A stretch of DNA of 64,000 nt from positions 51,023,169 to 51,087,168 of the forward strand of contig OX485806.1 of NCBI GenBank assembly GCA_950295325.1, given 5' to 3'. Under the pieces are notes generated by a model. The model ran no database searches. It worked only from the letters and a program-made list of their open reading frames with translations, and had not been told where the DNA came from. Source of the stretch: Polytrichum commune. Lineage: Eukaryota > Streptophyta > Polytrichopsida > Polytrichales > Polytrichaceae. Position numbers and translations under genes: made by a program. Of this stretch, positions 1 through 10,600 are shown piece by piece (the first letter of the stretch is position 1; the number at the start of each line of letters is the position of its first letter).

Positions 1-1284
1 GAAGTGTAGGAGGTTTAGAACCCTCCGTTCTTGCTTATCTCCTCTTCCTTAGCCAAATTTCCGGAAACCCTGATTTCCGGACTTTTGGTTTTTTTGGGAC
101 ACTCTTCGCCTTCTTCCGGAGGGTGCCTTTCCGGATTGTGCCCCTAGGTCCTAATTATAACGCTAACTCACCCCTCTACGTCTACCCTCTAGAATAGGTG
201 GTTCCTTTCGGCGAAGACGTCCTTTATAAGATTATAATCCGGAAACTCCCTCACAATCAATCCGGATTGATCAGATCCGTCCTGGCAGGTCACGCAAAGA
301 GATCTGGATTATGTCTTAGGACCACAGTGACTAGAGGAGCCCGGGTTCCAACCGGAGATCCGACTCGACGGGTGAAGTGGGTGACCTGTACCACTTTCCG
401 GATAGTCCCGTCCTCCGGCGATGAGACCTCTTCGGAAGATCGGATTGGCGCAATTCCGGATACCTTCCGGACCTTCGCTCAATCTTCCCCACGGCTATCG
501 CACCTAGATGTTACCTAGACATCCGGAACAATGAGGATCTCTTCCACTACGTTCCGGAGGTGGCCTCCAACCCGGAACCCTTACTGATCCGGTCCTTCCT
601 TTCTCCTTCCGACAGATCTACCTGACTACCTCTACCTTGGATTCTACTCAATCTGAGCTAACTGGGCGATCCGTACCACCTTCCGGATTGGTCCGTCTAA
701 GGGCGGTGGGACCTCGTCAGAAGATCAGAGTGGCGTGAGTCCGGATCCCTTCCGGACCTCATTCAATCCTCCCAGCGGCTATCCCACCTAGACGTTACTC
801 AACCATCTGGGCTAGTGAGGTTTCCCTCCCACTACACACAGAGAGGATCTACAAGGCAATAACCGGATTAGATCCGGGTCTCCTCTCCCATGTCCTATCC
901 GGAACTCCTATCCCTCATGCTCTCTCGCCTCCGCTAACGATCTCCGGATCATCCATGCAAACATCAATCAAGAAAAGTCAAGGAGTAAGAATCCAAGGAA
1001 TTTATTAGAGTAGGAGCAATCGAAATACAACAATGGAGAAGGAACCCTTCTCCAACTCCTTATTCAGCCTTAAGTAGAGGCCCTAAAATCCTTAACCTGA
1101 GGGTGGTGGCCCAGGCGGCCGCCCCTAAGGAAAACCCTAATTGTATCCGTTCTCCCGGATTTCCCGGATCAAGATCCGGGTTTTCCGCTGACATACTCAA
1201 GGGAGAATTTCATCCCTCCTCTTCAAAAACTCCTAAGTCCTACCTTCCTACCTCTATTCTATCTAACTAATCTGCCATTCTAAG
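1..1284. repeat. TCCGGA-saturated non-coding flank of a probable transposable element
   Basis: No credible gene is seen here. The stretch lies downstream (in minus-strand sense) of the gag-like frame at 1285-3324 and shares its strong enrichment for the palindrome TCCGGA: I count 16 copies in the first 960 bases, where about 0.2 is expected by chance. It contains a diverged direct duplication (386-523 and 671-807). It may be the 3' untranslated region or terminal repeat of the same element, but I could not find a matching second terminal repeat near 3.4-4.0 kb. The left end runs off the window. Confidence 0.5.
386..807. repeat. Diverged direct duplication, period about 285 bp
   Basis: Bases 386-523 and 671-807 align along their length. 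Both run from a GTACCAC/TTCCGGAT block, through a GACCTC-T-GAAGATC block and a CTTCCGGACCT block, to CGGCTATC-CACCTAGA and then a GTTAC block. The copies differ at many positions, so the duplication is old. It lies inside the TCCGGA-rich block. Confidence 0.6.
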
Positions 1285-2250
1285 CTAAGAAGAGCGGGGC
1301 TTCTTCGGAGCCGATCCCTCCTTCGAATGGCTGCCTAGTCCGCTGACGGCGGATGAGCCGCCTCCCGGCGACGCCTTCTGCAGCCGCGTAAGCATCCTCC
1401 TCATGTTCGGAGAAGGGGCAATCTCATCTTCCGAGTCTGCGGTTCTCTCAGTCCCTGGGGTTCCGGAAACTGTACTCCCCTTCCGAATGCTCCGGACCGG
1501 AGAAGGGTCGCTTCCAGTACGTTGTTCCGGATTCTGCCTGCCCGAGATCGAAGCAGTCCGCGGATCCCTATTGGAGGCCGCTCTTGAAGGTGGCGGACGA
1601 AAGGGACTAACCATTTGGCAGTCCGGAGGAGAAGACGGTGAGGCTTGAGTCATAGGGGTCTTACCCCTACTCGGAGTTGCATCCCGATCCGAAGTTTGGT
1701 GCCGAATTGGCGTCCTAGCCCTATCCGGAGTCCGGGACTGATCCGAGGTCCGTGGAACAGGGGACTGGCCTCGTCCGGATCGAACGGACCTAGTGCTCTT
1801 CCTCCTCACCTGTGGAGAACGGACCCTGTCCGGAGCCCCTCCGGAACTACCAGGCAGAGAGCCGCCTCCCTGCTGGCTGGGTCCTGCAGACGTCGGCGGA
1901 TTCTGAACCAGGACCACTTCACCAACCACCTCATAGAGGGTTCCGGTTGGTGATCCAGGCGGGCCCGGATAGAGTATTCGCCGGGGTGTTCCGCTTGGTG
2001 GAACCACTTTCTGGATTTCCGCCAGGAGATCCTTCATCGTCCGTGAATACTTCACGAGGATGGGGAGGGTCTGCCTGGCGGAAGCGGGTTCTCCGGACTC
2101 CATCATCCGGTCGTAGAGATGCGCCTTGTTGACGATCTCCGCCGGATGCCCCACCAACTCCCGGATCCGACTGAAGACCACTGCCTGCTCCGCGTGGTAC
2201 TTCCGGATCTCCTCGCTCTTCTGACTCAGCTCCTGAGTCATGGCTGCCAC
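1285..2250 (-). pseudogene. In-frame continuation of the gag-like ORF after an amber stop
   Basis: This 321-codon frame abuts the preceding ORF with no gap and in the same phase; only a TAG separates them. It opens with a coiled-coil-like segment (MTQELSQKSEEIRKYHAEQ), then becomes a low-complexity Ser/Pro/Arg/Thr-rich basic tail with repeats such as RTPDRARTPIRHQTSDR. That composition fits a nucleic-acid-binding gag tail without a zinc knuckle. The simplest reading is one ancestral protein of about 680 residues broken by one nonsense mutation. Stop readthrough is possible, but the bases after the stop do not match the CARYYA readthrough context known from plant viruses. The first codon after the stop is GTG and the first ATG lies three codons further, so independent translation is not especially likely. 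Confidence 0.4.
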
Positions 2251-3324
2251 CTACGCGGTGAGGTGAGAATTCTCCGTCTTGGCCTGCTCGAGCTCCTTCC
2301 GGTTCGCTCTCTTGGCCAACTCCCGGAGAATATTTCCGGGCCCGCAGTCGTCCAAGGCCTGGTTTGCTCCTCGGACGATGTGCTCCAACCGGTAGTACTG
2401 GTTTTGAAGATCCTCCATCACCTCCTGGACCCGCTTGAAGGGATTTTCCGGAAAGTCCCAAGCGGCGAGGTCCACATTCCGCCAAGTGGTCTCCCGGCTG
2501 GGTCCGGGTTCCGGATGATGATGAGGAAGAGGAGGAGAGAGTGGCCTCGAGATGGTGGGCGGCGGGCTCCCAGGTGAGGAGGGAGGTGCTTCCGGAATGA
2601 TCGGGTCGCTGGAAATCTCCGTCACGAGGTCTCCGGCTTCCGGAAGGAGCTTGTAGGCGACCTCGTCCGCCGCTATCGTTAGCAGATCCTCCTCCTCTGC
2701 CAAGATGCAGTCGAAATGTTGGTAGAGATGCAGAATGAAGGGCGAGAGGAAGGAGGGTTTCCGGCCAATATGGGGGATGGCCCGCCCTACTATTTCCTGG
2801 ATGATCAGCCCCCAGTTCACCGGCCGGACCCCGGACATAGCACCGAACAGGGTGTTAGCCATGGTAAGGCTAATCCGCTTCGGCTTGTCCACGTTAAGGA
2901 TAGGCAGGAGGAACTCTAACACCCTTCGCTCTCTCATGTTCCGGCAGTTCCCGGGGTGGAAGCCATCCTTCGGATCCGCGTACCCTCTGAATTTCCCGGC
3001 GAACAGGCCGTCGCGGCGGCCGGCCCACCCCTCCGCAATCCCCCTAGGAAACCCGTAGACCCTATTCCAGGTATCCGGAGTCCAATTTTCCGGATCCCTC
3101 CTCTTTGTCCCTAGCCACTGATTTCCCCTCTCGAATTTGAACTCTCGGAGGGTATCTTCTGCTCGGAGGTTCCAGGGTTTGGAGAGCAACCCTGTGCAGC
3201 CCATCACGCGGAGATCTTCCGCGAGCTCCTGCAGCTCCCTATCCTCCCTCGGGATTGCAGGGATGAGGGCTTTGAGCGGAATCGGGATGGGTTCCCTCTG
3301 GTCCTCTTCCCGTGCTTCCGGCAT
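2251..3324 (-). CDS. Gag-like hypothetical protein of a transposable element (357 codons)
   Basis: Open frame of 357 residues starting at an ATG in 3322-3324. I do not recognise a named family with certainty. The central part (residues about 100-230) is a globular, Trp- and Leu-rich region (core motif FGAMSGVRPVNWGLI) laid out like the capsid-like first ORF of plant retroelements. Next comes a Pro/Ser-rich linker (about 245-280), and then a heptad-like, probably coiled-coil tail rich in Glu, Leu and Gln. The tail carries on in the same frame past the TAG stop at 2251-2253 into the next 321 codons. No protease, reverse transcriptase or zinc knuckle is visible. The call as transposon-derived rests on layout and on the repetitive, CCGG-rich context, not on a firm homology match. 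Confidence 0.4.
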   Translation of the reverse strand: MPEAREEDQREPIPIPLKALIPAIPREDRELQELAEDLRVMGCTGLLSKPWNLRAEDTLREFKFERGNQWLGTKRRDPENWTPDTWNRVYGFPRGIAEGWAGRRDGLFAGKFRGYADPKDGFHPGNCRNMRERRVLEFLLPILNVDKPKRISLTMANTLFGAMSGVRPVNWGLIIQEIVGRAIPHIGRKPSFLSPFILHLYQHFDCILAEEEDLLTIAADEVAYKLLPEAGDLVTEISSDPIIPEAPPSSPGSPPPTISRPLSPPLPHHHPEPGPSRETTWRNVDLAAWDFPENPFKRVQEVMEDLQNQYYRLEHIVRGANQALDDCGPGNILRELAKRANRKELEQAKTENSHLTA

Positions 3325-4032
3325 TTTCCTCTCCCTTCTAACTTTCCGGCTCGACTACGGAAACTCTCTCTCCCCCCTCTGGGTTCCCTCTGCTCCGGCT
3401 AATGGCTACAGAGTCCCGGCAAGCCAACGGCCGGTGACTGGAAAGTGCGGAGTCCCAACAATCCAACTGCTGGCGGCTCGAAATGACGGCAAACTCACCA
3501 CTCGTTCTCTCAACAACTTGCCTTTTGTGATGAAAGAGAGAAAAAGTGGGGAGGAGAAAGAAGGGACCCTTAAGTATCCTTCCTCCCTCTTCCTTCCCCT
3601 GTTACCGTTCGGTTTAACGGAAAACGGTTGCCAACCGTTTTCCAGCGGTTGTTACCAACGGTATAATTAACAGTTTTACCAACGGCGTTCTTTCCCCCCC
3701 GCATCATCATAAGTCCGTTGTAACTGTCTCTCCTCTTCCGGGCCGTTAGTTGAACGTGGCATAACCGTTACTTGGTCCGGCCCAGCGGTCCGGACCATGT
3801 TCAAATGGTCCCCTAATCCAATTTACCGGACCGGTAATCATAACCTTTTTTTTTCTTTTTACCATGTAAGACGGATTTAGATCGCCCTAATTCCCAGTAC
3901 CCTAAATTTTAACCTAAGAGACCCTATTGTCCTCACTAAGGTAAGCAAAAATACGGAAAATGGATCCGTATTTCTGTATTTCCGTCAAATTTGGACTCCC
4001 ACACCTTTGCTATTTTTCTATAATAAGCCAAG
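3325..4032. other. Non-coding leader of the gag-like frame and element edge
   Basis: GC-rich, CCGG-rich sequence continues to about 3.83 kb and then gives way to AT-rich DNA. In minus-strand sense it would be the 5' leader or terminal repeat of the gag-like frame. It includes a pyrimidine-rich run (about 3570-3605), several ACCGTT/AACGGT inverted pairs around 3605-3660, and a hairpin with 8-base arms (3949-3956 pairing with 3966-3973). I see no gene. I could not place a terminal repeat or a target duplication. Confidence 0.3.
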
Positions 4033-4377
4033 TTGATTATGGATGGTGCACCTGTGTGGAATTATCCTGATTATTTTGACTTATCCACACCTCATAATTG
4101 CAAGTACTCACAAGGAACCAACTTCCTTGAGGTTGATGTGGATATTGGTTCCTCAATTGTAGCCAATGCAATTGTGCATGTTTCCATCGGCTACGTAAGT
4201 TCCCTCACTGTTGATAGGGCTTTCCTTATTGAAGGACAGGCAGAGGAAGAATTTCTAGAGCGAAATCTGGGAACAGTAAGATTGAAGAAACTTGATTTGT
4301 CTGTTGCTGTCCCTGTGGAATTGATCTCCAAAGATGCCACTAATGCAGAAGGAAGTTCATTTCAATCGCAGCTCTAG
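4033..4377 (+). pseudogene. Orphan fragment of an EDR2-like (DUF1336) C-terminal domain
   Basis: The 114-residue frame carries the hallmark core of the plant ENHANCED DISEASE RESISTANCE 2 C-terminal domain: YSQGTNFLEVDVDIGSS followed by VANAIVHVSIGYVSSLTVDRAFLI, then an EEFLERNLGTVRL segment. In full-length proteins this domain follows PH and START lipid-binding domains, is about 200 residues long, and continues with a conserved tail. Here only about 85 residues match, nothing upstream encodes PH or START, and the frame ends at a TAG soon after. Some normally conserved positions are changed. It is most likely a captured or retroposed gene fragment rather than a working gene; a tiny expressed protein cannot be excluded. 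Confidence 0.65.
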
Positions 4378-5133
4378 AAGTCATTCTCAACTTTTATGCA
4401 GCTTGGTGCTTCTGTACAAAACAATAGTGATGATGATGCTACTTGATAAGGCTAGCTTGAATCTTGGAAGTTAGTACATTGCATTATTTTCTTGTTAAAA
4501 ATACATTCTTTGGGGAAGAGCATGCCGTTTTCGCAGTAATCAGTTGGAATCAAATAGTTGGGATTCATTTGGCTTGGAAAGATGCTAGATTATCAGTTGC
4601 CTGTCTCTGACCTGCATGTTGCGTCGATTTGTAGAAAGCAACACAAATTTGTAAGATGAATCTGAGGTGCTGCAGATCTCTGGTTATTTGATTCAATTCT
4701 AATCAAGTCCACCAGCCATTGACTGGAGTGGTACTATCTAGGGATATTGGAATTCAAGTGGCTCTTCATAGTGGGACGATTTCTATTGTGGTTTGTAGGA
4801 TACAATAAGTTAGTGAGCAAATTATTATGAGCTCAGGCAATATTGAGATTTGGAGTCACAAAAAACTTGCATTTACTCATGTTGGTGACTTCTCTTAACC
4901 CACAAGCTGTGGGTATCTAGAGGATTTACAAGTCCAAGTTGCACAAAGCACATTATACAAAAAACTATGAAACTTGGTGAAGATTGTGAAACACATACTC
5001 TCTTGTCAATCTCTAGATGATTGGTTCCTTTCTGTTGTTTTCACTTTTAAAGCTTTGTAGTGCAAAGTCTGAACCGGGTTGGAGTGGGTTGACGTGGGTT
5101 GGAGTGGGTTGGCATGTGTGGGGATGGGGGTTT
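4378..5133. other. Intergenic, no gene recognised
   Basis: AT-rich sequence between the EDR2-like fragment and the Ty3 insertion. The first part could be the 3' untranslated remainder of the EDR2-like fragment. Just before the insertion there is a short GTGGGTTGGAGTGGGTTG-type direct repeat (about 5080-5115). Nothing else is recognisable. Confidence 0.5.
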
Positions 5134-5839
5134 GCAAGTGTGAGCCCAAAAGGGTGCCCACATTTAGTCTTAGACCCTTGAAACGTTAGTTGATGCACTT
5201 TGAAGTAGCATGTTACTTCACAAAAATATAAAAAGAGTGAAATGTTAGTCTTAGAAGTACCATGTTGTAATAGGCTAGGATGTGAGTTGTTATTGTGTTT
5301 TTACCTTCGGAAGGATTTGAGTGAATGAGGATAGGTAAGGAGAACTTGGATTGAGTAGTTAGTGAGTAGGCTAGTACAAATGGATGGAGACAACCAAAGT
5401 GACTCAAGAGGCAAGTGCATTCGAATTGGGATGAATGGAGGATCACATGGAGCGCACAAGTGGACCACCTCATCATGGCCACTTAATGGGGAAGGCCCAA
5501 GGAAGAATGCAAGGTGGAGGATAAGCAAATTCTCAAAGCACCAATCAAATCACGAGTTAAGCATCGTGGTTTGAATTAAGTGGTGAGCGACGATTTGGGA
5601 AAGTAAGGGGAGAAAGTTATGGCGGCGGAAAGCGAAGGAGGCTAAGTTTGGGTTGAAGCATCCCAAGTTTGGTAAAGTGTGGTAGGTAGAAAGCCAAGGC
5701 TAGTTAAATGTTCGAATTAGGATCCTTGTTGATCATTTGAGGGAGGAAGACTTAGAAGATAGGATTGGCGCCTACTAAGTAGGAGGAAATCTCAAGGGCT
5801 TATCGTGAGCCTTGAGGGTGCTCACCCCCTCAAGCTTAC

Positions 5840-5846
5840 TATATAA
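5840..5846 (+). promoter_or_regulatory. TATA box of the retrotransposon LTR
   Basis: TATATAA lies about 700 bp into the LTR and is followed by a CT-rich stretch, the usual layout of a plant LTR core promoter. The same motif is at 14629-14635 in the 3' LTR, from which it could drive transcription into the flanking DNA. Confidence 0.6.
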
Positions 5847-6360
5847 TCCCTCATTCTTCCCTCACTCATCCTCTCTTTCCTTTGTGCTCCAAGGCACCCC
5901 ACGAGTTATAAGTGTGGGTGTGGGAAGCCATATTGGAGCACATGTGTGTGCTTAGTTTTTAGTTTGAGAGCCAAGGCTTGTTAGCCTTGAAGAGGGCTTG
6001 ACCTCTTGGTAGAATTAGTGTTGACGTGAAGGATTTTAAAGTTAATTCATGATTCCAATTTGTGGTACTTTAAGTTCATGTTTTGAATACACGTGGTTGC
6101 AAGTTCCATGTTTAAGAGTTGAGCACTTGATGTTGTGATGAGTGCAAAAATATACTTGTGTGGATTAGTTAGTCTTAGTGAAGTTAGGAAATTCTCTCTC
6201 CCCCTCTCCTCTCTAGGATTTTAGGATTTTAGGATTAGAGAAGAATTGTGTGATTAGAAAGGGGTTGTTAGTAGAATTAGGGAAATTAGGTAGGAAGATT
6301 AGTTAAGGGCTTGAATAATTAGTGAGGTAGTTGGGGATTACAACTACAAAGTTGTGGGTT

Positions 6361-6580
6361 CATGAAGGAGCTGGGTTTATGAAGGAGCTGGGTTTGTTTA
6401 GTTAGAAAGTAAAGAGCTGGGTTTATGAAGGAGCTGGGTTTATGAAGGAGCTGGGTTTGTTTAGTTAGAAGCTAAGAAGCTGGGTTTATGAAGGAGCTGG
6501 GTTTATGAAGGAGCTGGGTTTGTTTAGTTAGAAGCTAAGAAGCTGGGTTTATGAAGGAGCTGGGTTTATGAAGGAGCTAG
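6361..6580 (+). repeat. LTR minisatellite, 17-bp unit in a 63-bp higher-order unit (5' copy)
   Basis: The basic unit is GAGCTGGGTTTATGAAG (17 bp). Units are grouped in a 63-bp super-unit that also includes a GTTTGTTTAGTTAGAAG spacer. The 5' LTR has 220 bp of this array and the 3' LTR has 140 bp; the 80-bp difference equals one 63-bp super-unit plus one 17-bp unit. Because LTRs are copied from one template at insertion, the difference arose during or after integration. Confidence 0.9.
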
Positions 6581-6717
6581 TTAAATCCAAGACCACTTGA
6601 AGGGTGAACCTTGCACTATGGACTCATCCAAGTCCAAATCCAATACCGCGGAGGAATGTGAGCCCAAACCCACTACTCGGACTACGGACGCTTAAGGGTG
6701 GGGGGTTTGGCCTCACA

Positions 6718-7626
6718 TAATTGGTGCGTCCGCCGGGAGCGAAGCGGAAGGTAGTTACAAGACTTGGAGGCGACTAGGAGACTTGGAGGCAACTAGGAAA
6801 AATTGGAGACACAAACTTGAGAGAAGGGAAGGAGCACCCGAAACTCGGTAAGTATTCTCTCTTTGGGTTACATTTGAATTCATTGTATTTCAACTATTCC
6901 TTGGAATGAATTGCATTGTCAATTACGCAAATTTATTTTTGAGGAAGGAGCGCGGCGAAGGTACGTCCTCAATCTTTTTGGGGATTTGCTAAGAACTTAA
7001 AAGGAACCTATAACCGAGTAGCTCATTAAAACATTAGAGGGTAAATTCACCTTAGGACATTGAACTTTGACACTCACCTCGGGGTGAGTCTCAAAGTTTT
7101 GGGAGTTGTCATTTCATGCTCTAGATTAAATTAATATTTCACAAAGTTTATGGTGTTGTTACATTGAGTCACGATTGAGGGGAGTGCTAACTCACAGGGG
7201 GATGCGATTGCTCAAGGTATGTTTATTTCTTCAAAGTGAACTCATTAACTAATTAAGGAATGCCTTTTGTACTCGTGATTGTTGTTATCCGTTGTAGAGG
7301 GTAATTCCCGAATTGTGGATGGTGTGAGAAGTTGAAGGGTGAAGCCTCGACTTTTAACATAATCTACTCGGAAGGTCACCCCCTCACAATCGGTATTGTG
7401 GTGAGTGTTAATTTGCGGGAAGGTGCGGAGGTGATGCTCCGACTTAACCAAAAAATTAACATGAACATGCCTATCCCCTATTGGGATTCTTTCACCTAAG
7501 TGGGCTTGCAGGTTCTTTTCCTCACCTCCTAAAAAAATTATAACCACACCAAGACAAGTGAAAATATTAAGAGGGGAATTGCTAGGATTATGTGTGGTCA
7601 AGTGAGGGTCGATCGATTCTTATGGA
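6718..7626 (+). other. Untranslated leader of the Ty3-type element
   Basis: About 0.9 kb between the 5' LTR and the polyprotein start. Apart from the primer site and a short CTTGGAGGCGACTAGGAGA-type direct repeat near 6763-6795, no coding frame with family similarity is seen. A long leader is normal for plant Ty3-type elements, where it holds packaging signals. Confidence 0.6.
6722..6740 (+). other. Probable primer-binding site
   Basis: The sequence starts with TGG, complementary to a tRNA CCA end, 4 bases inside the 5' LTR, and continues GC-rich. It resembles the tRNA-Asp-like primer sites of some plant Ty3-type elements, particularly in the GCCGGG block, but the match is only partial and the tRNA is not settled. 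The site lies next to TAATTGG, which is repeated inverted at the far end of the internal region (13921-13927). Confidence 0.5.
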
Positions 7627-10600
7627 ATGCAAGGTAGGACTCGCTCACAAAAACCAAGTTTGATAGTAGGACTAGAGAAATCTACTCGAAAGAGGCGGTC
7701 CTCTAAAATCAGTGATAGATTAGAACAAGATAATGTTAGAATAGAGAGTTGTTTGAACGTCGAACCTAGGACTAGGTCAATTCTAGACACCTTAGAACTC
7801 GGAGCTCAACTTGAAGAGGAGATCACTCCCTCCAAATTGAGTGGTGAGACTTCTTCGGAAAATTACACACTTAGAGAAGAATTCCCGGTAGAAGTTGATA
7901 GGGGATTGTTGAATAGTTCACCGGTCACCATGGCCGAGGAACGGGGGATGGATCCACCACCCATACCCCCAATTCCGCCCATACCTCCTATACCTCCAAT
8001 AGACCCATTGGTTAGGCCAAGAGGCCTACCAATTGTGGTTCCACAAAATTTAGCGGCGATGGATATGCCATCTCATCTCCCTAAATTTTATGGGACCAAG
8101 GATGAGGACCCCTCTCGGCACATGGAACGGTATATCGAACGGTTGGCTAGCTTCCTCATAACCGACCCGGGTTATTGGTTAGTGTGGTTTCCTACCACTC
8201 TAGAGGGGGAAGCCTATGAATGGTATCGGGATCATGCCGAGGGACATTTTAGGGGATGGGAACAATTACAAAGGGAGTTTCTTAACGAATTTAGGCCGGA
8301 AGTGGGTCAAAGTACCGCATTAAGGGCATTGTCGTCATTGAAGCAAGGAAGGGAGGAAGAAATTTCGGCTTACATTAGGAGGTTTGATTTAGTGTGCACT
8401 AGATTTGTGGGTACCATGCTCAACGACGACACGCTAAAGCAATTTTTCATTCAAGGGTTTTTTAAGTCCGGAACTATTAGGGGTGTTCTAGAAAGGAATC
8501 CCTTGACCTTGGCGGATGCCAAGCGTGCGGCTAGAGATATTGAAAACTTGGATAAAGATCACGAAAGGCTATGGAGAAGGGAGGATGAATTGATCCCACA
8601 ATTCATCCCCATACGCCCTAGGGTGGTAGCGGTAGAACCCGCTAAGTATGAGAACCAAATTCCATATGCCATTGTGGACACCGGTCCCCGACCTTTAGCG
8701 GTTAGGGAACCGGCACCTCTTTTGGCACTACCGGCCCCTAGAACGGATCCACACTTGGAGGAGGTTGAGAGAAGACTAGGTGCTAGCCAACTAGGATTCC
8801 AAGAGGCTATGATAAAACAAATGCAAAGCCTCACGGATCAAATGTCATTAATGATCCGGAGTCAACAACCGGGGCCTCCACCCCCGGTTGAGTCGGGTAG
8901 GCATTCTTCCGGATTATGGTGTGTCCAATGTGGCCAACCGGGCCACACGCGTCAATTTTGTAGAAGTGGACAAAACCGTGACCAAAGAGGAAACGGTAAC
9001 CCACCTCAACAAAATCAACGAGGTCAAGCGCCACCTCACTATGGAAATGGAAGCAATAGAGGACCACAACCTAGAGGGCAAGGTGGCCAAAATTTAGAGA
9101 AGAAGGAATTTCATCCCTTTTGTGGAAGGTGGCACGCTCAAGGACAATGTTGGTCCGAAGGTCAAGAGTTTAATTGTAGCAATTGTGGAGGAAGTCATCC
9201 CTCGGATACGTGTCGCCAACCGGACAAAATAATTAATGTCCCTTACCCGGTGGCTAATCCACAACAACAAGCAAGGGATAATATGCGAGGTGCTAGGCCA
9301 CAAGGAGTACCGGCCAATGAACTTAGGCCACCTAACTTATACTATGACCATAGTAATGCTAGGCAAACTTTTCATCCACCGGCGGGCTTGCAAACTACAA
9401 CCGGTTACATTCCAATACAAAATAGACAAGGAGTTCCACCTAATGGTAGTAACGGGAGACAAGCGCCTCCAACGGATCCGGGACCATCTAACTCCCAAGA
9501 TGTTAGGTTCATGGATGGAGTGTTGGAGGCCACATGTGATGACATGCTTCCTCTCCCAACGAGAATTGGAGAGGAGCAAAGTCAATGGCCTCCTCACACC
9601 AATGCTATTACATATGAGTTAGTGAAGGGTAAGGGTGTGGTTGAAGAAGCACCTGCACTAGCGGTAACTACTAGGGCTAGGAGAGGGGATGCCTCGTTGG
9701 AGGTAGGAATAGGAGAGCAAGGAAATTACTCTTCGGATGAAGAGATTAATCTCTCCGAGTTGCATAGGGTAGCTAGAAGAGCTACTAAGGATGTGGAGAG
9801 GGAAAATATAATTTTACAAGATAGGGAGAGGACTAATGCGGTACATGACTTGGATAATAGCGATGTGGGTGAATGGGAAGGACCGGGGGTTCCCGTAGAC
9901 GAATTCGACGTAGTGGGTAATTCTAAGGTGGAAAGATGTACCGGGTACGACTTGTGGACGGACCTTAGTACACTCAAGGCGGATATTACTTTCGGCCAAC
10001 TATTGGAAATTTCACCCACGGCAAGGAAAACATTAAAGGAGGGAATGCCGGTACACAAGAGGATGAGGAAGGTGAAAGCTAAAATAGCCGCTAGGATCCA
10101 ATCACAAGGTGGAAGAGACGTGAAAGCTATAGAAATAGAAGTTGTTATAGTAGATAAGGTGGTTCCTAATGTGCTAGTCGACGGAGGGAGTAGTCTAAAT
10201 ATACTACCGGAGGATACTATGAAAAAATTGGGACTTGGACTCACGGGGCCTTCACCTTTGGTCATAAATATGGCAAATCAAAGTTCGACTACGCCTTTGG
10301 GGATGATCAAGGATTGTAGAATGACTACGGGAGGTGAGGAGTACTTGGTCACCTTCCATGTCATTAAAATGCACTCCAACAAGGACACCTTCCCCATTTT
10401 GCTAGGTAGGCCTTGGTTGCGGATGGCGAATGCTATGGTCAATTGGGGTGGACCTAAACCATCCATCACTTATGGTCCGGAGGGTAATAGGGTCATAGTG
10501 TCCATTGGTTCATTAGAAGGATGGATGAAGAAGGAGATGTATTTGCCATTGGAGAAGGAAATTGATGACTTAAACGAGAATGAGATTGGCAAGGCATTGG

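Larger units (their letters stand above)
5139..6717 (+). repeat. 5' LTR of the young Ty3-type element (1579 bp)
   Basis: Begins TGTGAGCCC and ends GGCCTCACA. It contains a TATATAA promoter motif (5840-5846) followed by a pyrimidine-rich stretch where transcripts probably start, and an internal minisatellite (6361-6580) that is 80 bp longer than in the 3' LTR. Confidence 0.97.

Noticed and set aside
1-4000. Complete LTR retrotransposon around the gag-like frame
   Set aside because: No matching terminal repeats, primer site or target duplication could be found; the left end is outside the window.
5362-5574. 70-codon ORF repeated identically at 14151-14363
   Set aside because: It is duplicated only because it lies in the two LTRs; it has no family similarity.
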